Assembly: GCA_013339765.2 (NCBI GenBank)
Contig: CM023450.1
Span: forward strand, 185,405,269-185,469,268
DNA: 64,000 nt
Direction of reading: 5' to 3'
DNA from: Haemaphysalis longicornis
Lineage: Eukaryota; Arthropoda; Arachnida; Ixodida; Ixodidae
The translations under genes were made by a program, and so were the position numbers. The notes beneath the pieces were generated by a model. The model was not told the origin of the DNA. It saw nothing but the letters and a program-made list of their open reading frames with translations, and did not search any database. Positions 36,227 to 46,689 of this stretch are shown here, in pieces. Each line of letters begins with the position of its first letter. Within the stretch, counting starts at the first letter, position 1.

Positions 36227-38305
36227 CCCTAGCAAAAATTACCAATAGACAAAACCAATAGCCTATTGGGTTATTGAGACCAATAGCTATTTGTGTATCA
36301 GTCTATAGGTGTATTGGTACCTATTGGTGTATTGGTCTAGTCCTATAGGTGTATTGGTACCTATAGGTGTATTGGTATCATGGGCCCACTGGAGCACCAA
36401 TTGAAATATGGCCAAATGTATGCCAAGGTCTTTAGTTCACTGCATTCATTTGACCATGCTACAATCTCTGCAGCAAGTTTCTAAACACAACGTAGCCCCA
36501 CTACCCTTCAAATACCACAAAGCCGTAAGTGGGTTGACTGCAGCTTTATTGCCCAACAGGCTGTCGAATTTCCGGTGCATATATTACTCGAGTCAGAGCT
36601 TCAAGACCTGCAAAAACAAAAAAGCATGGCAATAATTAGGAACTTCCGCAATAACTACCCCATTTTTATAAGTGTGTTTAGCATTTCGTCCAGGCGAAAC
36701 ATACCACTCTATGGCAGCACGCCACGCGACCCCAACGAACTACGGTGCGCGAGTACGCCGATGTGGTCGGAACGCTTCTAAAGCTAGACATTCCGTTTCG
36801 ATTCCATCGGGATGAAACATTACCCGCAGCACTTAATGTCATCTGTACAAAACGCTATATGCGCAGTCGTTAATCGGAACACAAAGTCCTGCATGCATTT
36901 GTACTCAGTTCACACGTGGTTGCATCGATAGTGGCTTTTCCAAAAATGAAAGCACCGCTTGTCGACCTGCTATGCTATATTTAATAAAAAAATTTATAAG
37001 GAAATAAAAAGCTTCTACAGCTTCACGGTAAAAACAATGTATACATACCTTCAAATGCAAAAATCCGAGCTGCGTAATGCGTGCACGTTCGTCACGTCGC
37101 CGTGGGTGAAGACAATAATCTTTGAATACGAGCGACTTCGACGGTGTCTTTACGTTCTAGTGCACCACAGATAATGTCCTCGTAACTTTAAAACTAACAA
37201 ATACAATGTGTGGCACTAAAATTCACAAACACGGTGGCTGGCCGCTGAGATGAACGCCCGCGCCGGGGATGGGGGTGAAGCGCCGGTCAAGGAAGAAGCC
37301 ATGTTGCTTTGTCTTGCATACGAAACCTCCGCCAGGTTATATTGTCAGAGAAGCATTATTGAGCAGTTTTAATCAATGTATTTCACCTTAAAATTATGAT
37401 GCAATTTTATAATGCGGGGTTAATTATTTTGGTGTTATTTTGATTTTGTAGGCTTTACTTTCTGCTAGCATATATGAAGTACGACACGTATCCTAAGAAT
37501 CGCCCGTTGAATCGGCACCCAAAACAAATATGGCCGCTCCGCGACACAGCGAGATTAGAAAAATTAGAGGCGATGTTTATGAAGGCGAGCGCTGATGCTC
37601 TCGAAAGAATCTATAACTAGTGTATAGGCACAGAATCACACGCGCCGTGTTTTTTGCTTGTAGCAAGCATTGCGGGCAACCACCATGCGCCGGCGGCTGC
37701 AACTCGTTGCTGCCAGGAAATTTTTTAGCGCTACAGGGACATTATTTTTGAGGCTTGCTAAATGCAAAATGCTTGCAGCTAACGTGAATCGAATGTCTTC
37801 GGGAAGAAACATTGCTTGAAGGGCTGCAGAATAATTTTGACCACCGGTGGTGTGTACCGAGCGCCGCAGCGCGAGATTGACACACGGGCGGTTTTACCTT
37901 TTGCCTCGATTTGGAAAACAACCGCTGCGGCCGGGATCGCACCCCCGTCCTTGGGCTTAGCAGCACACCGCCTAAAAAAAGCTAACAGCTCTACTTTTTA
38001 TTAGTATCTGTAAGCCCACAGCACCGGACAATGTATTTGACCACTAGATATCCCCTATTGGTCTATTAGGCTGATACAACCAATAGCTATTGGTCCCATT
38101 ATCCCAATAGCTTTTGGTCCCAATAGCTATTGGTCCCATTAGGACCAATAGAACCAATACGAATTGGTCTATTGGACCAATACATGTCACTCGATCGGAC
38201 CAATAGATTTTGTATTGGTCAAATAGAACCAATAGCCTGATCTATAGGACCAATACATTACTTCTATTGGACCAATACAAATTTCTATTGGAATTTTTGC
38301 TAGGG
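36227..38305. mobile_element. DNA element with CCAATAG-array termini (called MA1 here)
   Basis: The ends are CCCTAGCAAAAATT (36227) and AATTTTTGCTAGGG (38305). Immediately inside each lie about 140 bp (left) and 260 bp (right) made almost entirely of CCAATAG/CTATTGG and close variants (ccaatac, cctatagg) in both orientations. The middle (36400-38040) has no recognisable transposase. Its insertion into a Penelope arm is certain from comparison with the intact arm. The target duplication is unresolved; TA inside the terminal CTAG is one option. Confidence 0.72.
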
Positions 38306-38365
38306 CCTTCTTCCAAAAAACAAACAAGAAACACCTCCTTCCCTCTGTGCATAACCACAATCTTA

Positions 38366-40687
38366 CACACAAAACACAAGTTAGCCTGAATGGGAGTTTC
38401 TTGGTTGGAATACGTCTTTTAAACTCCTCACGGCAGGCGGCCTGCTCCCACGTGTGGTAGTATGATGGTGGAAAAACTGCCAGTTTACACCGGGGGCCAC
38501 AAGCCGTCGTAAATAAGCGCATTTACCACGATTGTACCTCTTCACAAAACGCAGTATCTAGCTGTGATTACTGCGTTTGTCCTAATGGGAGTATTAAAAA
38601 AATCCCACGCCTCCTCCATTTCCTTTTCCTCCTCCTTCACCCTTCCTCCTCTACTCCTCCTTAGAAAATGGCTGCCAGTTGGTGTCGTGTGTCGTGTGAG
38701 CTCCAGCGTCCCCGAAAATTTATTGCCGGTGTGAACTTGCGGCCGCACGAACGGATGTGAAGTGCTTCCCAACAACCGAAGCTCGTTGCGAACATTGTGG
38801 AACCAGCCTGGACTGACGTGCGACGGACTGCAACGTCGCCTCCGTGTCACCGACCTTCGAGCCGACGGAATACGCCAGCGAGCCGACGCGAGGCCTAAAT
38901 GCAGTGATCGCTGAGAGTGGCTCGTTAAAAACAACGCGGTTGTGCCTTTGCGAGGTGGTTGAAGGTAAGATTTTCACGTTTTTTTATTGTACCCAACATT
39001 TTGGGAGACTTGTGCCCCTTCTAGCGTCAAATAAACTCAACGTGTTTCCCGCGCCACTGCACGGGCAATTCTCCGCCACTGGAGGTGAGCGTTGTGCGTG
39101 AAAGAAGGCGCCATACCCGGAACGTCATTGGGGAGGCCGAACGGTGTGAAAGCAATGCGTATTTGCGCGGGTCTCGAGCAGAACACTCACTCATTCACAC
39201 TCGCGAGCAGAATGAAAACTGTCCGAACTCTGAAACGGCTGTTGGGTGTTTTTGTTAGGCTGTGTATGTGGCTTACTGGCAGGCGAGGGTGAAGTTGGCC
39301 GGTCAAACGTCGCAGGGCGGCCGCTTTTTTGAGAAGTAGGTGTCGTGCCAGCCGCGCCTGCTACGATTAGGGTGACTGCCGCGTGCCGCCGGCGATTAAT
39401 TGCTTTCACTGGAAAGGGAGAAGGTCGGGGCCCCGTGGGAGCTGTCCGTGTGCTAGGCGCGTGTAACTATAACCAGCAAACGCCATTCGAGGGAGCATTC
39501 TGTAGAGTCGCCAGACGACTGCTTATTTTATTTTTTTATTTTTATTTTTTGAATGAGGGCAGGCGCAGGCGTCACACCGACCGACATTTTTCCTTAACTT
39601 TCGGTGAGGGGAGAGAGGGGCAGTGCGGGTGGTAAAACCTGAAGCTCGTTCCCAGAACACTACAGGCAACGAAACGAGGGAAAGGAAGCATTTTGATAAG
39701 TTGGTCGCCACAAGGGTCGCGCACCTTTTTGAACAGCAGAACACTTCGTTTTGACGAACTAGTGAGCGCAGGTGTCTCGGACAGAAGTGCAATTTTGTGT
39801 AGCTTTAAATAAACATTCAGACATTACGGAAAGTTGGACACAAGAGTTACAAGTTCAGCGTCTTTACAGTGCCTTTTCTTTTTTTTTCAGGTCAGATGCC
39901 CAATATGCCTCTGTACCTGTTACCGAAGATTTAAAGCGTTTTGCTCTCCCTCTAATGAATGTGCTGCTGTGGCACTGTGGCTTTCCAGGGGAACGTGCCA
40001 GGGGGTGCGGCAACGTCAGCGTTTGGGCGGCAGGGGCAAGCAAACAGCACACTGTCGACATGTTAACCTCATTGTTCGCAAATGGCCTAAATTTTTTTCG
40101 TTGAGGAGTGTTGTAGTAGATAAAGTTCTTACCAAGATACCTTGTGTTCTCGATGTAGGTGTTTTGTTGATTCAGTGTTTTTATTCTCTTATTAACGTGT
40201 TCCACATATATCATATTCATGTAATTTTTATGCAATAAATTGACTGTGCAGAAAACAAACTTTTCACGTTTCGCCATTCAACGTTTGAAGCGGAAAAAGA
40301 CAAGAAATTACGTGTTCCCAACGAAAAATCAAAATGCGGCATGTGCCCTCATTTAGAACTCCCAAATACAGTAATAAATTCCACTGCAGCGCATATATAT
40401 AAAGCGCACAAAAACACACAAAAAAACCTCGAATGCAGGTCAACACTGCTCCCAACGCGCCCCCTGAAAACTCCTAGTTGGAGGAAACAATACACTCCCA
40501 ATGGTACCCCTGGAAACTCCCACTGTAGTGGCAGTAAAATGAAACTCCCATATGCTACTGAGAAAACTGCCAAAATAATGGGAGTAAGGCGAAACTCCCA
40601 TTGGAAGGAGTTTTGAAAACTCCGAATCGGTACTGAGTTATGCAACAAGCCATTTACTCCCATTCCAGCTTATTTGTGTTCTGTGTG
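38366..40687. mobile_element. TA-flanked DNA element with ACTCCCATT-array termini (called MA2 here)
   Basis: TA at 38364-38365 and 40688-40689 flank termini CACACAAAACACAAGTTAG and its near complement CTTATTTGTGTTCTGTGTG. Just inside, the phrase aatgggagt/actcccatt recurs: once or twice near 38388 and 38585 on the left, at least six times between 40355 and 40665 on the right. Removing the element and one TA rebuilds the Penelope 3' region seen in the intact arm. No transposase frame is recognised. Confidence 0.8.
38640..40240 (+). other. Possible spliced transcription unit inside MA2
   Basis: A GC-rich block ends GTTGAAG|GTAAGATTT at 38969, a good donor. A long pyrimidine run ending tttttcag precedes 39892, and AATAAA occurs at about 40236. 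An open frame (38844-39101) crosses the donor, but joining the two sides in any phase gives no known domain. It may be an untranslated or chance arrangement. Confidence 0.25.
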
Positions 40688-40699
40688 TAGGGCACGTTC

Positions 40700-40919
40700 C
40701 ACTGCGAATGCGGTTTCCCGACAAACCGTTGTTTTGCCCAAGGAAGTGCATCTCCTTTTCCGTAAGTGCCAGGGAGGGAGTGCTTACACAGCAGTCCCCT
40801 GCACTTGCAATTTCATTGGCCTCAGTGATCTCGCGGGTCGTTTGGTTCCTGTTCATCGCTATAATATAACACTTATAAAACAGGGGGGTACATTTGCGAT
40901 CCCGACAGTGGATTGCCAA
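40700..40919 (-). pseudogene. GIY-YIG endonuclease C-terminus (left arm)
   Basis: The minus-strand twin of the right-arm frame, starting at 40919 with the same AIHCRDRKCTPLFYKC phrase. It differs from the right arm by a few residues (Phe for Leu, Asn for Asp) and reads further, past the right arm's stop, into the MA2 element boundary. Confidence 0.82.
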
Positions 40920-41057
40920 ATGGCTTGAGTTGGCATTTTTTATATTGTTGGCATGTTCGCGTAGTCGATCATTGATACACCTCCCCGTTTGCTCTACGTA
41001 AATCTTTTTTGCAGTCTAACGGAATGACATACTGCACACGTAGCGCACTGAACAAAC

Positions 41058-41635
41058 CTAAACCTGTTGACTGCGCTACGTGTGTAGCGTATGTCATTCC
41101 GTTAGACTGCAAAAAAGATTTACGTAGAGCAAACGGGGAGGTGTATCAATGATCGACTACGCGAACATGCCAACAATATAAAAAATGCCAACTCAAGCCA
41201 TTTGGCAATCCACTGTCGGGATCGCAAATGTACCCCTCTGCTTTATAAGTGTTATATTATAGCGATGAACAGGAACCAAACGACCCGCGAGATCACTGAG
41301 GCCAATGAAATTGCAAGTGCAGGGGACTGCTGTGTAAGCACTCCCTCCCTGGCACTTACGGAAAAGGAGATGCACTTCCTTGGGCAAGACAACGGTTTGT
41401 CGTGAAACCGCAATCGCAGTGGCACGTGCCCTAAGATTGTGGTAATGCACAGAGGGGAAGAGGTGTTTGTTCCGTGTTTTTTGGATGAGTGTGTATGAGA
41501 GAGAGTAGGCAGTATAAACTTGTGACTTCTTAATAAATTTTGTTGAAAGTGCGCTCTGTCTCGTGTCGTCTCTCTCCAGTCTTCGTTACTTTTGTGCGCA
41601 ATTGAAGAACAGCATGGATTACCAACTTGCCCAAA
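41058..41635 (+). mobile_element. Penelope-like element 3' end, right arm
   Basis: A mirror image of the left arm. The same GIY-YIG endonuclease segment (to about 41405) is followed by a 3' untranslated part with AATAAA near 41531, ending around 41635. The two arms face away from each other with only about 19 unpaired bases between them. The inner 360 bases of each arm are nearly the same by eye, including a shared frameshift in the A run after CKK. Confidence 0.87.
41202..41405 (+). pseudogene. GIY-YIG endonuclease C-terminus of a Penelope-like element (right arm)
   Basis: The 67-residue frame begins AIHCRDRKCTPLLYKC, continues NRNQTTREITEANEIA and CVSTPSLALTEKEM, and stops. The preceding YVEQTGRCINDRLREH segment reads in the same frame upstream without an ATG. 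The catalytic Glu region (REITEANEI) is present. The family's YVGQTGRC glycine is Glu here. An in-frame break in the A run upstream and absence of the transcriptase make it non-functional. Confidence 0.82.
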
Positions 41636-41861
41636 CCTACAGCCTACTTAGATGAAGGGGAAATTTTTGAACTTATCAGTAAATAAGAAGTACCTCCAAA
41701 GACGCGATAGAAGCGCAGTTTTTACATGAGGGCCATGAAAGATTTCTTCACAGGGGTGGCTTAATACTAATGTTTACTAAAGCGTCCGGAGAACGGGCTC
41801 TTCTTTCGGGTTTCATACCTGATACGTTGGCCCACACAGCCGATTTAGTCACTCATCTTAC

Positions 41862-41986
41862 CTTGGTGACTTGGCTTAAGAGCGCCACGTGGAGATTCTT
41901 TCGCGTCCCGATGATGGGCTGAATGAAGGCCGTGCTCGCGCTGACTCGGGCGCCATCCTTTGTGCTAGTCTGGGGCCGAGAGCAGC
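41862..41986 (-). CDS. GMC oxidoreductase, exon encoding the STAFI/NLHV segment
   Basis: The exon gives 42 residues: a split Gly codon, then CSRPQTSTKDGARVSAS, TAFIQPI and RKNLHVALLSQVTK. This matches the family pattern g..q.t...G.R.S...afl.p...r.NL.v.....v.k that precedes GMC signature 2. The acceptor is ttcacgaag, weak but in phase 1 as required; the donor is AAG|GTAAGA, a strong consensus, in phase 0. It lies 291 bases from the previous exon, the shortest intron but the one easiest to confirm by cDNA. The following intron, at about 24.6 kb, is the longest found in this gene and contains the Penelope palindrome, two decayed LINEs and the TA-flanked element. Confidence 0.9.
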
Positions 41987-42277
41987 CTTCGTGAACGGAG
42001 CACAGAGTAAAGGTATGATTATGCGCTCTTTTGTTTGGTTCATAAGTGGAAATCAAGGGTGAAAACAAGACAGTGTAACGAAGTTATTATCTTGACAACT
42101 TCTCGACTAGATGATAGTATGTTTTTGTTTCTTGAAACCGTTCTTCTCCTACAGGTGTATTTTCGTGTTTCTATGTTACCTGCTCTTCTTTTATGTTGCA
42201 CCTCTCACAACGGCTCGAAGCCTGGCATACCAGGCTAGCACTTACCTGTTAAAACATAATTAAAAAATACTGCTTAC

Positions 42278-42409
42278 CTGACAAGGTTGGTCCGTTGTAG
42301 TCGACGTTGGGATAGCCAGACTCATTGCAGGCAATCAAGAAGATGTCGCTGAAAGTTGTGCGAGTGTTGGGATAGTCAACATTTATTTCGCCCCCGGTAG
42401 CGCGATACT
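42278..42409 (-). CDS. GMC oxidoreductase, exon encoding the YRATGGEI segment
   Basis: This 132-base exon encodes 44 residues. They begin with a split Glu codon (g from the previous exon, ag here), then YRATGGEINVDYPNTRT, FSDIFLIACNESGYP and VDYNGPTLS. Family members have the equivalent segment (Y.GtGG.l.V, a...lG...DyNG) between the FAD-binding and substrate-binding parts. The acceptor is ctgaacag and the donor tcag|gtaagc, with phase 1 at both ends. A second AG two bases into the exon would break the frame and was not used. The exon is too small to stand out as an open reading frame and was found by translating the gap between the flanking GMC exons. The next intron is only 291 bases. Confidence 0.9.
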
Positions 42410-43942
42410 CTGTTCAGAAAGAAAGCAAGACGGGTTTGAATGAGTATCAGAAAAGCACGGCTCTGTTTTTCCTTGTGTAGACGTCTGGACGCCACAATTC
42501 TGGGCATCTTTTGTTTTGCTTCACGACAGGGAACCGAATTGTTTTATGAGTGTAAGGCCATCGTTAAAGAGCGCTTGAAGACATGGAAAACCGAAGAGGT
42601 GACACACGTCGTGGCTGTCTGTAAATGGTTTTTATTACGTCTAAACGCCAATACACGCTATAACAGCTAACACGTGACCAGAGCGTCACGTGGACATTAT
42701 GTTGCACAAGAAAGTAGGTGAAGATACTCACACACCAAAAAAAACAAGAAACACTTAGGTAATCACCTTCGATAGGAAAACATTGGTTTTTTTATGTAGC
42801 GTCCAAAAGGCATCACTGATGCACTTGATGTTATACCTTTTTTTGCGCAATGCTTCCATCATTTCTCCTAACAGCTAATCATTACGCTGCGAAAAAATAC
42901 ACGCTTGGAACAGTGGTTTACCGCCCATTAAACTGCGTTCGGTGTGTGCCCCGGACTGCCGAGTGATGTTCGCATAAGTATTTTAAAGCTACTACATTGA
43001 AGCAACTGCCTGATTATATACATACATACATAAATAAATATTTACGCCGTAATATTATGAACGCGAAGACTATACAAAACCTGGGTTCTGAGAAGAGAAC
43101 TGTGAGGAATGCGTCAGATTGCAATCACTTGCAGCCCTTTGTCCGGACAGCATCGTTTCCACCCCTTTGCTAATCCCGCCAAGCGATTTCGGAGCTGACA
43201 AAGCACCCTAACTGCGTATTCTCCCTCCACACTTTCCAGGCCACGTGACATATGATGAATTTACAGTGCCGCAGCTGTTGTGTTTCTTTCCGCTGGGCAG
43301 CCATCCTCCCGGAATCCGCTGTTGAATTGCGAATTTTATTTTTTAGTATATGGGTCCTCTTGAGCATTAAGATTTCCGTAAAACATGCTGAATTATGCCT
43401 GGGTGTCTGCGCCTGATAACTGCCGAAATATTATGCAGGCAGGGCTTTAGAACATTCGACCCCAACACCGAAAGTGCAATTCCACTTTTAACTAGTTTGG
43501 GTGCCCTTAACTGAAATTTTAACGCTGCTTGGAAGACCTACGAGACTATGACCACTAATATTTACTCGTTCCAAAGGCAAACGTACGTCGAGGAATCGTA
43601 GCTGGACGTCCTTCAGAAGCTCACACCTGAAACTAATCCCGAGGCCGTACTCTGAACAATTTACGCCTCAGTTGCATGTTTTGATACATTGCAGCTGTAC
43701 ACAAAGAACAACTTTGCACTTTTTCGAAGAGCAACGCACACAGGTTTGGCTAAATATGCCTATTTATCCCATAGACAAAAATATCGCTATGTACAGGAAC
43801 CACTCTACATTCAATACTTATCTCGTTTTGCCCTTCCCATTCTCCCCCTACATGTCCCTCTACTAAAGGTTGACCTCAAGAATGAAGACCGAATTTTTAG
43901 GGACCACCTGACCGGTATGCTTCAACGGCTGAAAAAAGAATG

Positions 43943-44413
43943 TCAATGAATCATTGCAGTGGCGTTACCCTTTTCCGGAAGATGGTGTACCGCCTCAGCA
44001 TCCCTGCCCGCCCTACTGAAACCTTCCGTATATACGGAATTATGAGAATAAACGGAGTTCATACGAAGTATAGCATGCCGAGGCGTAACTGACAGAGATA
44101 TCATTTCCAAAAATAGTGGAATCGAAGGAATTTTCACAACGAGAACGTTTGGCACGGTTTTCGCGCGTTTCTAAATTCAGTAACGGACAAAAAATAGACC
44201 CGTATCCTTTACGTATACTCCGTATATACGGAATTCAAACACAAAATGATCTGGCTTCTCTGGCAGACCTAGAGAATAAATAACGGTCTGAAATTGTTCG
44301 AATGGTACACACTTCTTTACTACCGTGTATTTCTCAAAAATATCGCTTGAGATGACGACCTTGGGCAACACTAGGTCAGAACTCCGCATTACCATCATTC
44401 CGTATATACGGAA
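43943..44413 (-). other. Two same-frame open stretches bearing a 16-bp palindrome three times
   Basis: Frames 44398-44177 and 44155-43943 are in the same phase with only a few stops between, and encode no recognised domain. TTCCGTATATACGGAA lies at 44024-44039 and 44398-44413, and a 14-bp core of it at 44219-44232. Spacing is 195 and 180 bases. The region is otherwise unique-looking. Confidence 0.4.
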
Positions 44414-44999
44414 CGTTTCAAGAGTTTATACATATATGCGGAATGTTTCAGTATACCGTAGTCACACAAACAATTGATCGCAACGGACCGAAATGTCGTG
44501 CGGTCAACGTGTTTTATTTGCGTAAATTTTGTTTTCTAACAACGCGGGATCAGAGACAACAGGGCAACGCACTACAAAATGAGTTGAAAACTCACAAACT
44601 TTCACATGTTTTTTCGCCTTTATCCTACCAGTCTTCAACCATCATTCGTCGGCGGTCCCTCTTTTTTACCTCCACCAGTTAGCTTCCCCGGCAATACTGT
44701 GACGAGTTAATCTCCTCTGCTGAGAATGGCTCAGCCGGCCAATTATTCTCAGTGTGGCGACATGTCACACACAAAGGGACACAACGCCCACCTTTGGCGT
44801 CCCGTGCGCTGAGCTTACCCTGTTGCTTTTGGTGCTGCACCCCGTCGCAATCATCCCGACTCAGTGGTTTCGTTTTATGTGATCACTCATGCATAGGACA
44901 GTCATTGATTCGTGAATGCTTCTAATAGCGTCACGTTTGCAGGATACGCGCCTTTCTTTACAAGCGACGTACCACGCATAACAGGCAGCATGGCGGAGG

Positions 45000-45081
45000 C
45001 CGAAAAAATTGGGGGGGGGGGGGGGGCGTAGCGCTGAAGCCCGACCAGCCCCCGCTCTCCCCTCCCTGGCTACGCCACTGA
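45000..45081 (-). repeat. hAT-like short element terminus
   Basis: On the minus strand CAGTGGCGTAGCCAGGGAGG (45080-45061) is followed by a run of G/C and an AATTTTTTCGGCC phrase. CAGTGGCGTAGCCAG is a terminus seen in many arthropod hAT-type short elements. The second end was not found. Confidence 0.5.
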
Positions 45082-45243
45082 TGTCAAGTAGAAGAGCCGG
45101 GTCGCGGATGAAGGCAAGGGACCGCCAGCTCTTCCGTTTCTGCAGGCTTGCATTACTAGGGCAAGCTGGGCCAATTTTTTAAGCAATAGTACATGCATAA
45201 ACTTTACATGCTAAAAAAACCTTGGGTATGCTAAGGTTCTTAC

Positions 45244-45430
45244 CGCCAGGTGTGCCGACACGATAATCCTCGATTTCCTTAAAGTGGGGCAGCACGTCCT
45301 CGTAGCTCCACCCCGTTGCGCCGTACTCCTCAGACCAACGATCGTAGTCATGGCGGCTACCTCTCGTGTAGACCATATAGTTGAGAACGCTGGATCCACC
45401 CAGGACTCTACCTCGCGGTAGGCCGACCCG
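45244..45430 (-). CDS. GMC oxidoreductase, exon with GMC signature 1
   Basis: The exon encodes 62 residues, starting RVGLPRGRVLGGSS. This is the GMC signature 1 region (PROSITE PS00623 type), in which the GGSS loop contacts the FAD isoalloxazine. It continues NYMVYTRGSRHDYDRW and GWSYEDVLPHFKEIED, all typical of insect and tick glucose- or choline-dehydrogenase-like proteins. The acceptor is tttatcgcag, phase 0, which joins directly to REQ of the previous exon. The donor GGCG|GTAAGA at 45243 leaves one base of a split codon. An alternative acceptor (aacttcag, about 45 bases upstream) is open in frame but would insert residues not expected before the PRG motif. The intron towards the previous exon is about 14.5 kb and full of nested transposons. 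Confidence 0.92.
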
Positions 45431-46689
45431 CTGCGATAAAGCACGTGTACCGCTGTGACTGGAGAACCTGAAGTTTTAGAGTTATACATCAGCTATTGAC
45501 CAGAAAAGAGGGCACTGAAGGCTTTTGGTCTGAATTCCAAAGAAAAGCAGCATTCAGCCCCAGTTTACTGAGTGGAAATCAGTGTTTCGTGGCACTGGTA
45601 AAACAGCAGATATTGTCTAGCCATGTATGTTTTAAGTCCTCTAACCAAGTACTTATTTTTAATTGTTAGCTCGCACACGTTCATATCGCCGCGAACCATG
45701 CATTGGGTTTGATTGTTTATGTTTTCTTTTTAACTTCCCGGCCGCACCCGGCTGTATTATCTATGCCCCAAGCGAAGCGCGTGTTCCATTCTTTATTTTT
45801 ATGCCGCACTGGTTATCTCATTCCGATGAGAAGGGCGTTTCACCGTAACGTCACTAGCCTAGAATAATCTTCGTTGATCTACAATGTTTTGCATGTACAG
45901 ACCCTGCGGTATTCGATTCACCGACGCTCGCCTACGCACGTCACTTTGTTGACGGCTGCTTCGCCGCCTGTGTACTTTTTTAGTTGTGAGGAGAGCCCAA
46001 GTTCGCTCCAATAAACTTGTTTTCCCTTCAAGACGACTGCATCATCTTTGGCTTCGTGACAATATTGAGACATAGTTATACTAAGTTCGGTTTTATAGGC
46101 TCTTAGAAACCATAACGTGCTCGTAAGCCACTTTATAACTTCAGGGATCCTAATCTCCAGGAAGTGAATTCTAAAAGTACCATAACACCGAGACAATTAG
46201 TTCCGCCCTTCAGAAATGCAGTATTAAAACTACCATAAAACAGCAGCCACTCATGCTATAATATATTACAGCGTGCTCCAATATCCTAACGTTTTACAAT
46301 TGGAAGCATAGATTAACCATTTAAGATGAAGTAATATAAAATATATCCCCACGTGGTACCTTTATTGATGTGTACACGTTACCGTATGTTTGATGGTAGT
46401 GAGCCGCCGTACCAGCTTTTATGCCACAAAGACCGAAAGATATGTTAATTCCGGCAGCACATTAGTGACATGAAAAACATTACACAGAACACCAACCAGG
46501 CCATCAACGCAGCGATGTTGCGCAACTTGGTCGGTAATAAGTATTACAAGCCCCCATCGTTCCACCATTGTAAACCTTAAGTTTCATTAGTGATTATCAA
46601 GAGATGGCATTAGTTGGTTTTAGAAATCGCGGTAATCGGCCCTATGTGCCCTGGCCTAGGCCTCACGTGAAAGCAAAGCGTAGTTTACA

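Larger units (their letters stand above)
36090..41056 (-). mobile_element. Penelope-like element 3' end, left arm, split twice
   Basis: Reading the minus strand from 41056: a GIY-YIG-type endonuclease segment to about 40700, a 3' untranslated part at 38365-38306, and its end at 36226-36090. The pieces are contiguous in the right arm, which shows that 38366-40687 and 36227-38305 are later insertions. YVIPLDCKK, YVEQTGRCINDRLREH and HLAIHCRDRKCTPL are typical of the endonuclease of Penelope-like elements. The transcriptase part is missing because of 5' truncation. Confidence 0.85.
42420..45240. other. Intron of the GMC gene between two exons
   Basis: This 2.8-kb intron carries the palindrome region at 43943-44413 and the hAT-like terminus at 45000. 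The remainder (42420-43900) is AT-rich with no recognised content. Confidence 0.6.

Noticed and set aside
45431..45479. Longer version of the GMC signature 1 exon using the upstream acceptor
   Set aside because: It is in frame but adds residues between REQ and RVGLPRG that the family does not have.
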